NCBI GenBank assembly: GCA_000827265.1
Contig: KN834749.1
Span: 1,663,500-1,727,499 of the forward strand
Origin: Collybiopsis luxurians FD-317 M1
Taxonomy: Eukaryota; Basidiomycota; Agaricomycetes; Agaricales; Omphalotaceae
Direction: 5' to 3'
DNA: 64,000 bases
The notes under the pieces were generated by a model. It had not been told where the DNA came from and searched no databases. It was given only the letters and a program-made list of their open reading frames with translations. A program made the position numbers and the translations under genes. Shown piece by piece: positions 10,921-23,023 of this stretch; within the stretch, counting starts at the first letter, position 1, and each line of letters starts with the position of its first letter.

Positions 10921-12119
10921 TGTGATATTTACTTTTCATTATCTGTGTAATCATGCCGTACGCAGAATCTTCATCGAAACTTATTTCAACCCGTTTGAAG
11001 CACTCCAATCTGTTCACCTAGAGTCAAAGAGAGTCGGTATCGATACTGTGCCACTATCGAACTATACTTTTACTAGAATTCAATCTGACTGGTCTTTCCT
11101 TGATCTTTGATGTGTAAACATTGTTCATTTGGAGCTCCAGTTAAATGAATAAATTAAATATGCAGATGAAGACTATGTCGCTCCGACCCGACCGTTACAA
11201 CACCAAGATAAATAAATAAAAGGACCGACAGACACGACTGAATACGAGGTCTTGTAATTATGCGACAGAAGTTGGGTACGTTGAGTAGCTACTTTCGCAT
11301 CGGCGGGAATGTAGAAGTCACATTGAAATAGGTGCAGTGCGGAGCACTCAAAGTTCATACATGCGGCTCATTTTTTGTCTATATGGAAGTAAAAAATTGT
11401 GGTTACTGCCCGCCGTCACATCCGAGAGATTACCTTTAAAAATGGAGGTCACCGCTTGGGCGCGCATTGCGCAAGCCGTAAGTAGTAGGAATTTAGGGCT
11501 TTCGAGTCCGACACTTGATCACCTTGCTTGCACTTCCGGATCAACAATTGATGTGTGCGGCCGGCAGAGTCTGGAAGCTCTGCCGATAAGCCAGCAGTCA
11601 CGGCGTAACTTGGCTGTTGTCTTGAGTCCTCATGAATATACTAAATACAGCTTCACTTAAAATTGCAAAACTTTGCTCTTCAAAAGTCAGATGAAGAGAA
11701 GCAGCTTAAATCTTATCTTTGCCAGTGACATAGTGATAGGTTCCAATGCTCATCACCTGGTAGCCCAGAGCAGAAAATCTTCTTTCACAGCAGAAGGGTA
11801 AAATTCTTGAGCAATGAATCCATTTTCTTGGATAGGTTTATCTGATTCTTGTTATTCAGAGTTTTATGTGTCTCTGAACATGAACCTCTTCACAAGTTTG
11901 GTAAAATACCAACTGCTACTTCGGCCGGCGACAGGTAAGTATATAACAAGCAGCAAGCAAGGTGTCGGCCACGTGAGTGGACCCCTTCATTGTGACCGAT
12001 CAGAGCAAAGGAGCAATTGCTCTCAGCTACATTCATCGTTAACGACCTTCCCTGTTTATTTTTTTTATTTTCGTTTATCCTCCCTGTACCACTATAAACT
12101 GTAACCAACTTCAGCATTC
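10921..12119. other. Intergenic, 1.2 kb; promoter of the RasGEF gene
   Basis: The longest gene-free stretch in the window. Open frames are short and show no protein-like conservation. A CACGTG palindrome lies at 11970-11975, 145 bp before the RasGEF ATG, and a pyrimidine-rich tract (TTTATTTTTTTTATTTTCG) lies at about 12055. A B-box-like TTTCGAGTCCGAC near 11500 does not fold into a tRNA. Confidence 0.6.
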
Positions 12120-15100
12120 ATGGCCCAGTCGCTGGACGATGCTCCGTCGTCAACGTTTCCGGCGATTTCACCTGCAATGAACGACACCAAACTTCACAGT
12201 ACCCTTCCTCCTCCTCCCTCCCCTGCTGAATCTCTCATGTCCAAAGAGTCCTACTCCACGGCTATGTCATCTCCATCTTATCCAGATCTCGAAAATATTC
12301 CAACGGCCAAGCCTGCCCCGTTCCCAGCCCCAACTCCACTGCTGTCGCCTCAAAGTCTTAGAAAATCAATATCAGTCGACTCCTTTGTGCATTATGGGCG
12401 TGAAACACTCTCCGCTGTTGTTACCAGACCGAACCGAGGTCATACCGGGTCCGCTCTAGAGCCTCCGACGGGCCTCGTCGGCCTCAGACGAGATTTGAAT
12501 CACGTCAACCAGTCTGGAAGGTCCAGAGGGGATAGCGTCAGCTCTGTCAAATCATCTCTGGCAGAGGACATTGACGCTGACCGCTCGGATAATCACAATA
12601 GCCCAGCAGACCGTTACAGGCACACTTCTCTGAAGGGCCAGGATGCGTTTGTTGCGGGTGGAGAACTGCCGCTACCTTCAAGAACCCCTACCTTGAGCAC
12701 AACATCTAGTATGAGCAGCATCATGTCGTCCTCTACTAGCTCCAGCACTCAGGAAGCTGTGTCGGATTTGCGATCAGTGTCGTCGCAACAAGCCACTGCT
12801 CGTCCAACTATAGCGACGGGCCGAACGCGGAGCGGTAGTCTTGGAGTGTATTCGCAGAACACGAGAATACATATCAATACTCAGATGGCGTCGGTAAGTC
12901 TGGTGCTATTCATATTCTGTCCCGATTTTTCATATACATACCAGGCTATCACTATTGCTGTTGTCGGGACAGCTGGATGTGGAAAGTCAGCTGCTATTCG
13001 AAAAGGTTTAAAGAACAACAATTTATCAGACCCAAGCGGTCCTTTGCCAGGAGCTCATTCAACTATACGCCGTATGATATTCCATCACTCTGGCTGTTAA
13101 ATGTTCTCATTCATTCGGTAGATACTCGTCGCACCGGAAAATTCATTCGAGATGACGGGATAGAGTGCTCACTTCATGTAATTGAAGTCGATGTTACTCC
13201 AGAGATGCTTCAGTCCACCATTTCACCCCTCGAATACCTACCAGAGGCCCTCAAAATTGACGGTGTCATTGTATGCTATGATGCGTCTGATGAAGCCTCC
13301 TTTAGGCCCATAGAAGACCTTCTCAGTAAGCGTTGCCTTCTTTTTTTTCTTTCGATGACTAATACCAGTCGCAGGAGGATATCGGGAACTGAACTTACCG
13401 GTGATTGTTATCGCTTGCAAATCTGACCTGGAGCGAAAGGTCGATCCCCTTTTAGCTTCCGAAATCCTAGCGCAGTATGATGTAGGGCTTGTGGAAGTAA
13501 ATCACAGCGAGAGTGGCAGAGATAAGATGAAGAGGTCTTTTGATTATTTGCTTCGGTCCATAATAAGGGAGAGGCGTAGTGGTACGATCTCCATTTTCTT
13601 TTTAATATCCCAATGGCCCACCATTTGTATCTCCAGGTCTGCCGCGAACTAGATTTTCTGAAGACTATCGTAACCCCGCCTCGCCTGACATTATGACCGC
13701 TTCTCCCTCATGGGATCACGGGTCAAGGACTGCTACTCCTACCGCCTCTTCGGCTTCGTCGCTCAATCACATTCCACTTCCGGGACCAATCGCCGTTCAA
13801 TCTTCTCTACCCACCATTCCCGCTTCTCGTTCTACTTCTGCTCCAAACTCACCTACACGTGCAAGATCAACTGGAGATCTACTTTGTGAAACGAGGACAA
13901 GTTATCTTGACCAAGAAGAACGGCCTGACGTCGAAGTTACTATTTCGGCAACTAGCGATGATACATCGCCCTCCAATGTTGTGACAGCTGAGCTTCCGCC
14001 ACCCGTCAAAGTTGAGAACAAGGATAAAGAAATGTGTGTCCTATCTATGTATATCTTGGACCCATGGCCAATTTCTATACAGGCGACCGGCGCAATGGGC
14101 TACCCTGGATGAACTGCTGGATAAGTTGCTGTTTTTGTCAGTGAGCGGCGATGGTAAGCATCTTCATGTTTATACTGTTGATCTGTGGTCGCGACATCTT
14201 CATTTAAGATCCAACGTTCATCACGCATTTCCTCTTGACATATCGGCGATTTGCGAGCCCACGTAATCTGCTGCTTGCAATGCAGAAGCGGATGCGCCAA
14301 CTGGATAATCCCTCGGGTGATCCCATGTTTGCCTGCTTTGCGCAAATGAAGTAGGGGATTTTCTTAAAATATCGACTTGAACCTTACCCATCTCATCTGC
14401 AGAATCTGTCATTTGCTAGAGGTTTGGATTCGGGATTACAAGTACGATTTTGCTGTCCGAGGTACCGCCGGAGCTCTGTCCGCTCTCATCAAGTCGATCA
14501 TCTCAAAAACTTACCTCTTGCACTACGGTTCCGACTTCCTTCCGCTCCTAGAAGTTCTGCCTACATTGGTTGATCAAGATAGCGCCTGGGCGTTGAAGGT
14601 TGATGACCCTGCAGATGAGAGCGATGATTCCTACAGTCTGATTGAAGACGACGATGAAAGTGTAAAATCTGCGGCAAAATCATCTCCCCCCCCTGATGAA
14701 GGAAAAAATTCGACTAGCATTCCTCGATCAAGAAAATCCAGCCTTCCTTTGTTGACGGCCAAAGCGTTATTCCCAAGTTCAGGATCATCGAACGGATCCG
14801 TGGAATCCGATAATATGGAATTCACAACTAAACAGCAGCTTAGGGAACTTGTCAAGCTGGCAAATGAAGTGAATATGATTGATTCGGGCGAAATTGCTCA
14901 AGAGATTACCAGGATTGAAAAGCGTCTGTTCTTGGAAATTGAGGTTTGTTCCTGGCGGCTTCGAGATAGGTATTAAATTGATATCTCCGATTTTAGCCTA
15001 GGCATTGGCTGCACTTTACTTTCGTTTCGGGGAAAAAGGACCCAGAATCCAATACGATTGTACGCTTTAACAACGTGTCTAGCCATCTTGCAGACTGGTA

Positions 15101-15914
15101 CTTAATCTCTTCCCGCGATTTAATATCTACGTTGCTCATTCTGTCATTAGGGTTGTTTCACTTATTTTATGCCACGACAGGCCCAGGGATAGGGCTAGGC
15201 AAATTGAGAAGTTCGTTGAAGTTGCACACAAACTCCGCGTTTTGAACAACTATTCTGCGCTGCGAGCCTTTGTGGCAGGAATTAACAACTCAACATTTGC
15301 CGGTGATCAGACCATGGAGAAATTTAAACAGCGGTCTCCCGAACAGGCCAAAGCGTTACAATCATGGGATGTTCTGCTTCAAGCTATTCGAGCGCATCGG
15401 GCATATCGGCTGGCCCTCCGAAATACCAAGGGCGCATGTATCCCTGCCCTGCGAGTTCCATTGCCTTCTGCGGTTTTTCCCTTTCTAATGTGTTTTTACA
15501 GCGAAGTGCACATGTCTGATCTCATTCGTGCACATGAAGCAAATGATGATGTCAAAGCCGGGGACCCGACAAAGATTCACTGGGGGAAGTTCAACATGAT
15601 CGGTCGTTTCATCACAAGCACAACACAGTGCCAAGCTCAATGCAGAGCTACTGCAGATTATGACTTTCCAGAACGCTCGCACATACGCAATTTACTTTTG
15701 ACGAAATACGTAATGAACGACGAGGTTCGTTCATACTTCGACCTATCGTTTCCCTGTGTTTGCTGATTGCATTTCATAGATGCAAAAGTCCCGGATCGCG
15801 CCACCAGATAGTGACTACGGTGATATGATGGGGGTTGTAACCCCTCCTATTGCCGGCTCTCTAACCAACCCACAAAGAGATATGACACGACTGCGTCGCA
15901 AGTTTTTCTGGTGA
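12120..15914 (+). CDS. Ras guanine nucleotide exchange factor with N-terminal Ras-like domain
   Basis: Predicted activator of a Ras GTPase. About 260 Ser/Pro-rich residues come first (LPPPPSPAESLMSKESYS and a long Ser run). After an intron at about 12895 a P-loop domain starts with ITIAVVGTAGCGKS (Walker A) and continues to IVIACKSDLE, which matches the G4 position (NKxD becoming CKSD). The G3 DxxG is not seen: the segment reads VIEVDVTPEML, so the GTPase domain looks degenerate. A second Ser/Thr/Pro linker leads to RasGEF_N (QWATLDELLDKLLFLS, THFLLTYRRFASP, LLEVWIRDYKYDF). The catalytic CDC25-type RasGEF has RPRDRARQIEKFVEVAHKL, LNNYSALRAFVAGINN and DLIRAHEANDD. The stop is TGA 15912-15914. 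The RasGEF call is firm; nucleotide binding by the N-domain is inference. Confidence 0.88.
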
Positions 15915-16198
15915 TTTACGCATGCTTGGACTTATATACCTCTGGAGTAATGTATCGTTTCGAATCTCTTTCATGTTTGCTCTACATATGTAAGACCCCA
16001 CTATTGTGTACGCAGATGCAGATAGGTGGTGTACATCACTTTGAAAGAACTTCTGTTTTGTACGGAACTATTAGTATATGCTTAATCTCGGCGCCTATCG
16101 AGTCTGAAGTAATGGAACATGTGATCCGCTATTTTTTTTCTCTTTTCAGTTTTCCAAAGCCAGAGCAAGACGACTATCTCTTAGGTTTCTATGCCATC

Positions 16199-18878
16199 AT
16201 GTCCGGATATGTCATGACCATCGACTCTGATACGGAGGATATCTCTACAGAGACTATCTTCCAGAAGGCGGCCAAAGACGATACTTTGAATCCGGAATTT
16301 ATTTTTGATTTATCCGGAGACCCGTACAGCGACGTGCTTGAAACGCAAACAACAGCAGCGCCCGATATTTTGAAAGGAGCAAGACAAGTATATACAGTTC
16401 TGCTTTCTTCTATCTTGCCGACTGACCGTGACTGCTTGATCTTTAGGGACCTATCTCGGTGGACGACATAATTGCGCGCCGCAGAGTCGCGAAACGCAAA
16501 CGAGAGTCTGAAAGTGACCAAGATGGCAATGAAGATTCCGATGATGACGATTCAGACACAGGTGGATTTGACGGTATTGTCGAGGATGGATCAGACGAAG
16601 ACCCGCTGGCCACCTCCGGCGAGGAAGAAAAAGAAGTAGATGACGGAGACGAAAGCACCTCGGGAACCGATATAGAAGGCGACTCTGATGCCTCAGACGA
16701 TTCCGAACCAGAAACCCAGGCGGAAAAGGAACGTAAGGCCGCATTCTTTGATTCAGAAGTGGGTTCTTTCAACGTTCACGAATCCTTCCTCTCCATGAAC
16801 ATCTCTCGACCGATCATCAAGTCGCTTACTGCGCTCGGATTTCATCATCCTACACCGATCCAGGCTGCCACAATACCTGTTGCTCTGCTGGGCAAGGACA
16901 TCGTTGGTGGGGCGCAAACTGGGTCCGGTAAAACCGCCGCCTTCATACTACCTATGCTAGAGCGTCTTCTCTATCGCGAGAAGGGGAAGAAGGCTGCGGC
17001 AACGCGTTGTCTGATTCTTGTTCCCACCAGAGAATTGGCGGTGCAGTGCTACGATGTAGGAACTAAATTGGGCACGCGTACAGATATCACTTTTTGTCTC
17101 ATAGTCGGTATGCACTCTTTGCCTCATTCTCGGCTTTGCCAAACATATTTGTTTATTGTTCTAGGTGGTTTATCCATCAAGTCCCAGGAAGCAGCTCTTA
17201 GAACCAGACCTGATGTCGTTATTGCCACTCCCGGTCGGTTAATAGACCACATTCACAATTCACCATCGTTCACACTTGACACTCTCGACATCCTTGTCCT
17301 TGATGAAGCTGATAGAATGCTTTCCGATGGATTCGCAGACGAGTTAGCGGAGATCGTAAAATCTTGCCCCAAGTCTCGCCAAACTATGTTGTTTTCGGCT
17401 ACGATGACGGATTCCGTTGACGAACTCGTCAAAATGTCGCTGAATAAACCTGTTCGTCTCTTTGTAGATCCTAAAAAAAGCGTCGCTCGAAATCTGACGC
17501 AGGAATTCGTCCGCGTACGAGCTGCCAAAGAATCGGAACGCTCTGCCATTCTAGTAACTCTTTGTAAAAGGACATTCAAAAGCAATGTAATTGTATTTCT
17601 CCGAAGCAAAAAGTTGGCGCATCAGATGCGAATAATATTCTCCTTGCTCGGGTTGAAATGTGGAGAACTTCATGGAGATCTGACCCAGGAACAGGTATGA
17701 AATGATCACTTTAATCACCGTCACGTTCGTGTTTAGAGCGCATTTCTGTAGCGTTTGAAAGCCCTTCAGGAATTTCGGGACGGGATGGTTGATTATCTGA
17801 TGGCCACAGACCTCGCTGCTCGTGGCCTAGATATCAAGGGCATCGAGACGGTCATTAACTACGATATGCCTGGACAACTTGCACAGTATCTACACAGAGT
17901 TGGTAGGACTGCTCGTGCGGGCAATCAAGGCCGGTAGGTATCATTTATTCTGCTTGCGATGGCATTCTGCTTATGCCCTCTGAGGTCTGTAACACTTGTC
18001 GGAGAGGCTGATCGAAAGATGCTGAAGGCTGCTATCAAGCATGCATCAGACAAGGATAAAATTCGTCATCGAATCGTTCCTCAGGATGCAGTTGGCAAGT
18101 GGGCCCAGAAGCTTGAGAGCATCACGAAAGAGATATCAGAGGTTTTGCAAGAGGAGAAAGAAGAAAAACAGGTATTCCAGATCGGTGTGTTGCGAGGAGA
18201 CATTCATTGATCCAGGATCTAGCTTCGACAAGCGGAGATGGAATTGAAAAAAGGGCAGAACATTATTGAACATGAAGCTGAAATCTTCTCTAGACCCGCA
18301 CGGATCTGGTTCCAAACAGAAAAGGAGAAGAGAAACGCCGAAGGTGATCTGATGATTTCGAGCTTTTTTGATTACTCATTATATCCGCTTGAGTAGCCAT
18401 AAGCAAAGCCCAGTACGAAGCAGGGCTTGAATCCTCGTCTGTAACAAGCAAACGAAAAGCATCTCAAGAAGTGAAGGTATGCTTGCTTTCGGAGGTTATT
18501 AATGAGTGCTATAATTCAATTTTCTGTTCATAGCCTAAGCGTGACAAATTCTCTGGGCTCTCCCGAAAGGCGAAAAGACGGAAGATAGCTAAGGAAGAAG
18601 ATGCGGAATTTGGCAATGAGGGTGCTACGAAAGCAGCAATTCGATCTGCCAAAAAGAACATCCAACCTTCGAAAATTGGAGAGCCTGAACGGCGTTTCGT
18701 GAAACCTTCGAAATCAAAAGACAAGAAAAAGGCGCGAAAGCAATTCGCAGTGGGTAAGGGAGGAGCATTTGAAAGAGATTTGGGGAACAAAGGCCGACAT
18801 GAAGGGGCGAGGGCGAAGAAAGGGGATATCATTGGAGGCATGAACAAGAAGAAAGGGCTGAGGCGGAAAGCCAAGTAG
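16199..18878 (+). CDS. DRS1: DEAD-box ATP-dependent RNA helicase DRS1 (DDX27 family)
   Basis: Nucleolar helicase for 60S subunit assembly and 27S pre-rRNA processing. The start [11 protein letters not shown] is followed by an acidic N-terminus ([27 protein letters not shown]). Helicase motifs in order: Q motif [18 protein letters not shown], Ia PTRELAVQ, Ib [50 protein letters not shown]. All core residues are intact. The C-terminus is a long basic coiled coil ([27 protein letters not shown]), then [13 protein letters not shown] and a terminal [10 protein letters not shown] typical of DRS1. An intron splits motifs Ia and Ib near 17106. Others split the gene at about 17697 and 17937 and in the tail. 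Stop TAG 18876-18878. Confidence 0.93.
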
Positions 18879-18950
18879 ACATTATCTATGCAGTGTTCAA
18901 TTTATTGAAATGCGTGTGATACCTTCTGGCGCTTAATATACCTCCTTGCC

Positions 18951-19366
18951 ATGGGTTCACTATGCTCGAAACCAGCACACCATTCCGGTGGGCACACCGT
19001 ACTCACTTCTTCCGATAACAACGTTGTGGCTGGCTCCAATCCTTCAAATCCCCGTACAGCTGCGGTTCGTATTGTCCTTAGGCTTCTAATTCTTATGGCC
19101 TAATTCGCGCAAAGGCAGAAGCTGCAGAACGACGGCTGAAGGCCGTGAGTTCTTGTCTTACTAGATCTTGTATCCTCTTAATCTAGGTTCAGTCACAGAT
19201 GCGAGGGACCAATGCATCCAATCCAGATCGAGGAAAGCTAGCATCACTCGCTGCGAAGCCTGTTAAGAATACGCCGGAACCCCGTGAAGAGGAGAGATTA
19301 GTGGTACGTTTCCGGTTAGAGTACAAGTCGACGTTTATCTAACTTTGTGATATGTAGTGGGACTAG
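18951..19366 (+). CDS. Small lipidated VIM-motif protein, SVIP-like (89 aa)
   Basis: Four-exon small gene: 18951-19064, 19115-19144, 19187-19303 and 19358-19366. It starts MGSLCSKPAHHSGGHTV: Gly2 suits N-myristoylation and Cys5 suits palmitoylation. Residues 35-45 read RTAAAEAAERR, which fits the p97/Cdc48-binding VIM consensus R-x5-AA-xx-R. The rest (GTNASNPDRGKLASLAAKP, PREEERLVWD) is short and polar with a Trp-Asp end. Human SVIP has the same plan of a myristoylated MGLC start, a VIM helix and under 100 residues; it inhibits ERAD by binding p97. The first donor is a weak GTTCGT. Reading frame and phase agree across all four exons. Function is inferred from motif and size. Confidence 0.75.
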
Positions 19367-19660
19367 CGTAACATCATTGAATTTGCAGGATCGCCGGCGG
19401 CGGACGAGGAAGCCATTCCGTCTGAGTGTTGCCCTTTGATATTTATGATACCCCCTGTAGTGTGTGCAGGACAAGTTGCCCAGCACGCTGCCGACATGCT
19501 CTCTCTGGCTTCGGTCCGAGTATGATATCTCCCGAATAATAATCATTCTGAACGCCTGCTGGTTGAAATGAGTTGAATTCGCGGCCATGAGCGTGGTACT
19601 GGTGAGAAAAATGATCGTGATGGCTACATTTCTTCTGGAAACCACCACGTCCTGTAATGA

Positions 19661-20829
19661 ATGAGTTGTGAACATCCGGCTTGGGAGAAGGTTTTATGGA
19701 AGATACAGCCGTTTCCTGATAATTACATTCCTCAAGGCGCATTCCTATCCTCCCTCCGCAAGAATCGTACGTGTCAAGCGTAGGATCTGAGGAAACATGT
19801 TGGAATTCATTGTTTTTAGCTAATTTCAAACCATATACCTATTGGCCACTTGTCCATCTTTCAACCGCCATTACCCAGCATCTGGCCACCATATTCATAT
19901 TCCTTTCCATCTTTGTTCGGTTAAAGAACCACTCACTTGATGCCCGTGTGCTAATCTTTGTCTCTTTGGGTTGCTTCTTGCTCGGCTACTTTATCTGGCA
20001 AGTTTTTTGTCAACGGGGCAGCAAGTTGGACGAACGCCGTTACCTTGATCGTGCGTAGTTCTTCGTACTTGTTTGATATTTTTTAAAAAAAATAAACAAA
20101 AAATTGAATGACAGTCATCAAGACGCTCAAGTCCTCTATTCTAATCACCCTCGCTTTGATGTCCTTATCTCCAGTTCTGAGGACATTGTCAGCAGCCACG
20201 TCGTCAGATTCTATCTGGGCTCTATCCGCTTGTTTATTCCTGCTTAACGTAGTACTCGCCGACTATGGATCAGCTAATAAGGGCAGCCCAGAAAGGTTAG
20301 AAAGGAATTTGCTTTCCTGAATATAAACTCACATTCGTGTAAATGCTAAGATTGACTTCGGTCCTGTCTATGAACGCAGCTATATCTTCTTCGGTCGTCT
20401 TGGCTTCTCGATTGTCGAATGATCTGGCAGTATTTGCGTTGATTCAGTTCTCCGTTCAATCTTTCACTTTATACCCGATGCTAAGGCGCCGTCTTCGAGT
20501 GCGTGGCATCCTCTCGCTTAATCTAACCCAATTGATAACTCAATGCTTCCTTCATCCATCACCAAGTCGTTTCCGGTGCAAGCAACCCTAACGCTCTTCC
20601 TGTCCATCCTTTCCCTCGTTCTGGCCGCACCACTATCGGCAACAATTGCCTATTTTTTTCTACTCGTTCTCTTGGCCGTCACTTTTCTTGCTCCAGCGCT
20701 TTTGGTTTGGGCACAAAAATATAAAAAGTGAGTAAAAACAAAATGTCTTCACCGAGGTCGTTCCGACCAACCTGTCCCTTTAGTGAAATTAGGGGTCCCT
20801 GGGATGTAGCCGTGCCCAAAGTGAATTGA
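19661..20829 (+). CDS. GPI2: GPI-GlcNAc transferase subunit GPI2 (PIG-C)
   Basis: Membrane subunit of the ER enzyme that adds GlcNAc to phosphatidylinositol, the first step of GPI-anchor synthesis. Six exons give 290 aa: 19661-19766, 19820-20050, 20115-20295, 20351-20498, 20567-20727 and 20784-20829. The family signatures are WEKVLWKIQPFPDNYIP, NFKPYTYWPLV, TIFIFLSIFVRL, MSLSPVLRTLSAATSSDSIWAL, NVVLADYG, LSMNAAISSSVVLASRL and the C-terminal NEIRGPWDVAVPKV. Multiple hydrophobic helices are clear. The ATG at 19661 was chosen because it gives MSCEHPAWEK directly before the conserved block. The surface proteins in this window with GPI-like tails would be clients (inference). Confidence 0.92.
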
Positions 20830-21366
20830 CGTTGGAGCTAGCTACCGTCACTCCTCAAAGTGTTTTACAATGAACAAATTTCTGTTACGGTACTGTTCAC
20901 GATGATCACGGATCCTTATCCGGGTAGATATCGATAATGCTTCTGTTCGCTGGCTCGGAACGTTTTTGGCTTTAATGATGCATGAAATGTGGACGATCAA
21001 ATTAATGAGATGAATCTGGGTACCTTCATCTTGTACATATTCATTCCATTAGAATGCGTTTCTCGGTTATCTCAGCAGCGGCGGAGTTGGTCCGAATGTA
21101 CACAGTAGACTTGAATGTATGCATGACTATATTCATTGACAAAGGTATCGACGTTACAACTTCAAGAAACATACAGAAAAGCTATGCACAATACAACTAA
21201 CTATATAACAGTGAACTATAAGTACCCAGGATGCTATCTATACACAAGACGATGCGAGAGCCCAAAAAAATTGCAAAGATACGCCAAAAGTAGAATCGTT
21301 AGTACTAGGATACAAAGTCCTCGTTTGGTCTAGTAAGAAAGGACATTCAAACATTACAAGGGTCCA
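20830..21366. other. Intergenic, between convergent GPI2 and bZIP genes
   Basis: 537 bp of AT-rich sequence between two 3' ends. I see no supported gene, RNA or repeat; it holds the two 3'-UTRs. Confidence 0.6.
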
Positions 21367-22670
21367 TCAAGAATCAAGATCGTCATCAGAGGAAAGACGC
21401 CGCCGTTTCAAGGAAGTTGGTCCTGGCTGGTCCGCAGACACAATCCCTCTGGACTCCAGGACATCGCGTGCGACTTGTGCCGGGTCGTCATCAGCAACGG
21501 TGGCAGGTTTTTTATTCCGAACGCGAGTCCTTCGAAGCGCTCCGAACGCGCTGGCTTTGATGACAGCAAGGGTCCCAGAGAGTGGAGCTACTCCAGGACT
21601 AGGGGAGCGAGAGGGAGCGGAAGGACCTGCTGTCCGACGTGGATGGGCTCGATTGGAGAAGGAATCGCCATTATCGCTGCCGTGCTGGGACCCGTTTTCG
21701 CTTGCTGCAGTGCCCCCGGTCAGTGGAGAAAGCACAGGAAGTAGATTTCCATCCATCCGGCGGTTCGAAGAGAGTCTATAGCGTACGCCCCCATCGTTTG
21801 AATGCCCTGAGACATCCGCCATGCCACCGCTCAGAGTGATGTCGGCACTGTGAGCGCTCTGACGCCGGTAATCAAAGTCTGCTCGATCCTGTACGGCACC
21901 CGTGGCGTCAAAAGAATATGGCGGAAAAGATGAAGTGAGCGAAGTCGAAGATGATGACGGAGCGGTGGATGAAGAAGGCGATATGGAACGACTCGAGGAG
22001 AACATGTACGGGGCTACTGGCTCTATATTGCCCAGCGATACTTTCTGATCTTCTGTGTATCGGAACATGTCAGACGCAGCGGTAAGAGTGGGCGATTCTG
22101 CGAACTGAGGAGAATTGGATGAGTGGCTGCTGGTTTGTGGAGGCCAATTAGAGTATTGAGTGGTATACTGATCAAGACTAGTGCTGCTATCTTGATATTG
22201 TGTATTGTACGTCGTCGTCGATGGTGGAGATGGATAGGATGGAAACTCCTCAGTCTCTGAACCTTGAATTTTTCGCCACATAGCTCTCCAAAAGGTTTCC
22301 CTGTCTTTAAGGGCAGTTCTGAGACGAGCATTTTCTTGTTGCAATTCCTGAACCTCTGCTTGGGTTTCTCTGCAGGAATCCTGCAAGACTCGGACTACCT
22401 AGGAGACTACGTGTGAGATTTGAGTCCAAAGTTGTGAGAGCATTTGGCTCCTACCTGTTCCAAGTTAATCACGGTTTCCTCGAGGGTTGAAATATAGTTA
22501 TTACGCCTAAATCAAAACCAGTAAGTATTTAGTTGCGAACATCAGGGAGGCAATACAGACCGCTGTCTGAAGGCGGCTTGAGCACTGGCATTTTTGCGCT
22601 TCCTAAGCGCTATATCTGACAAACGAGAAGAGCCTTGTTCATCCGACTTGTTAGTTGGGGTCGAGGACAT
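21367..22670 (-). CDS. bZIP transcription factor
   Basis: The ATG at 22668-22670 starts MSSTPTNKSDEQGSSRLSD. The basic region is RKRKNASAQAAFRQRR, with Asn and Arg spaced as in AP-1-like fungal bZIPs. A leucine-zipper coiled coil (ISTLEETVINLEQVV, VQELQQENARLRTAL) follows, with introns in the basic region and zipper. The remaining 300 residues are Ser/Thr/Pro/Gln-rich, probably a transactivation region. Near the end, SAFGALRRTRVRNKK and SLKRRRLSSDDD provide possible nuclear localisation signals. DNA targets are unknown. The Asn-x-x-x-Gln-x-x-Phe-Arg spacing in the basic region is unlike GCN4 (Asn-x-x-Ala-Ala) and closer to the fungal YAP type. Confidence 0.85.
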
Positions 22671-23023
22671 GGACGTTAGAGGCAGAGGGTAAGAAGGAAC
22701 GGAACGGAGATCTGCTAGTACAAGATACAGTATTTAAATTTGCATGAAATGCCACGAACCACGAAAAGAATTCGAAGGTCCAGGACACGAGGGAGCATAT
22801 CTTGTTTGGTTAGCCGATGCGATTCAAAGGGCCGCGGGGTAACCCTACAATTTTAACAACCTTGCGGCGCTGGATCCTGACAGCTTGTCCCTTTCTGGAA
22901 ATGCGTCCCCCATCCTCCGTACGATTCCTCCTTAGCTCCATAAGTGTACACCAATAATATTGCATTTTACAATCAGTTTCGAGTCAGTCACTTTACACCT
23001 GTAGTTTAGCCTCGCGGTGATGG
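22671..23023. other. Intergenic, 353 bp
   Basis: Upstream region of the bZIP gene and 3' flank of APC4. Nothing else is supported. Confidence 0.5.

Noticed and set aside
11400..11560. Possible tRNA or RNA gene with TTTCGAGTCCGAC
   Set aside because: No matching acceptor or anticodon stems; the sequence has no other RNA feature.
11337..11660. 107-codon plus-strand frame
   Set aside because: Composition is not protein-like, there is no splice context and no recognisable motif.
16443..16772. Minus-strand Ser-rich frames
   Set aside because: Shadow of the acidic N-terminus of DRS1.
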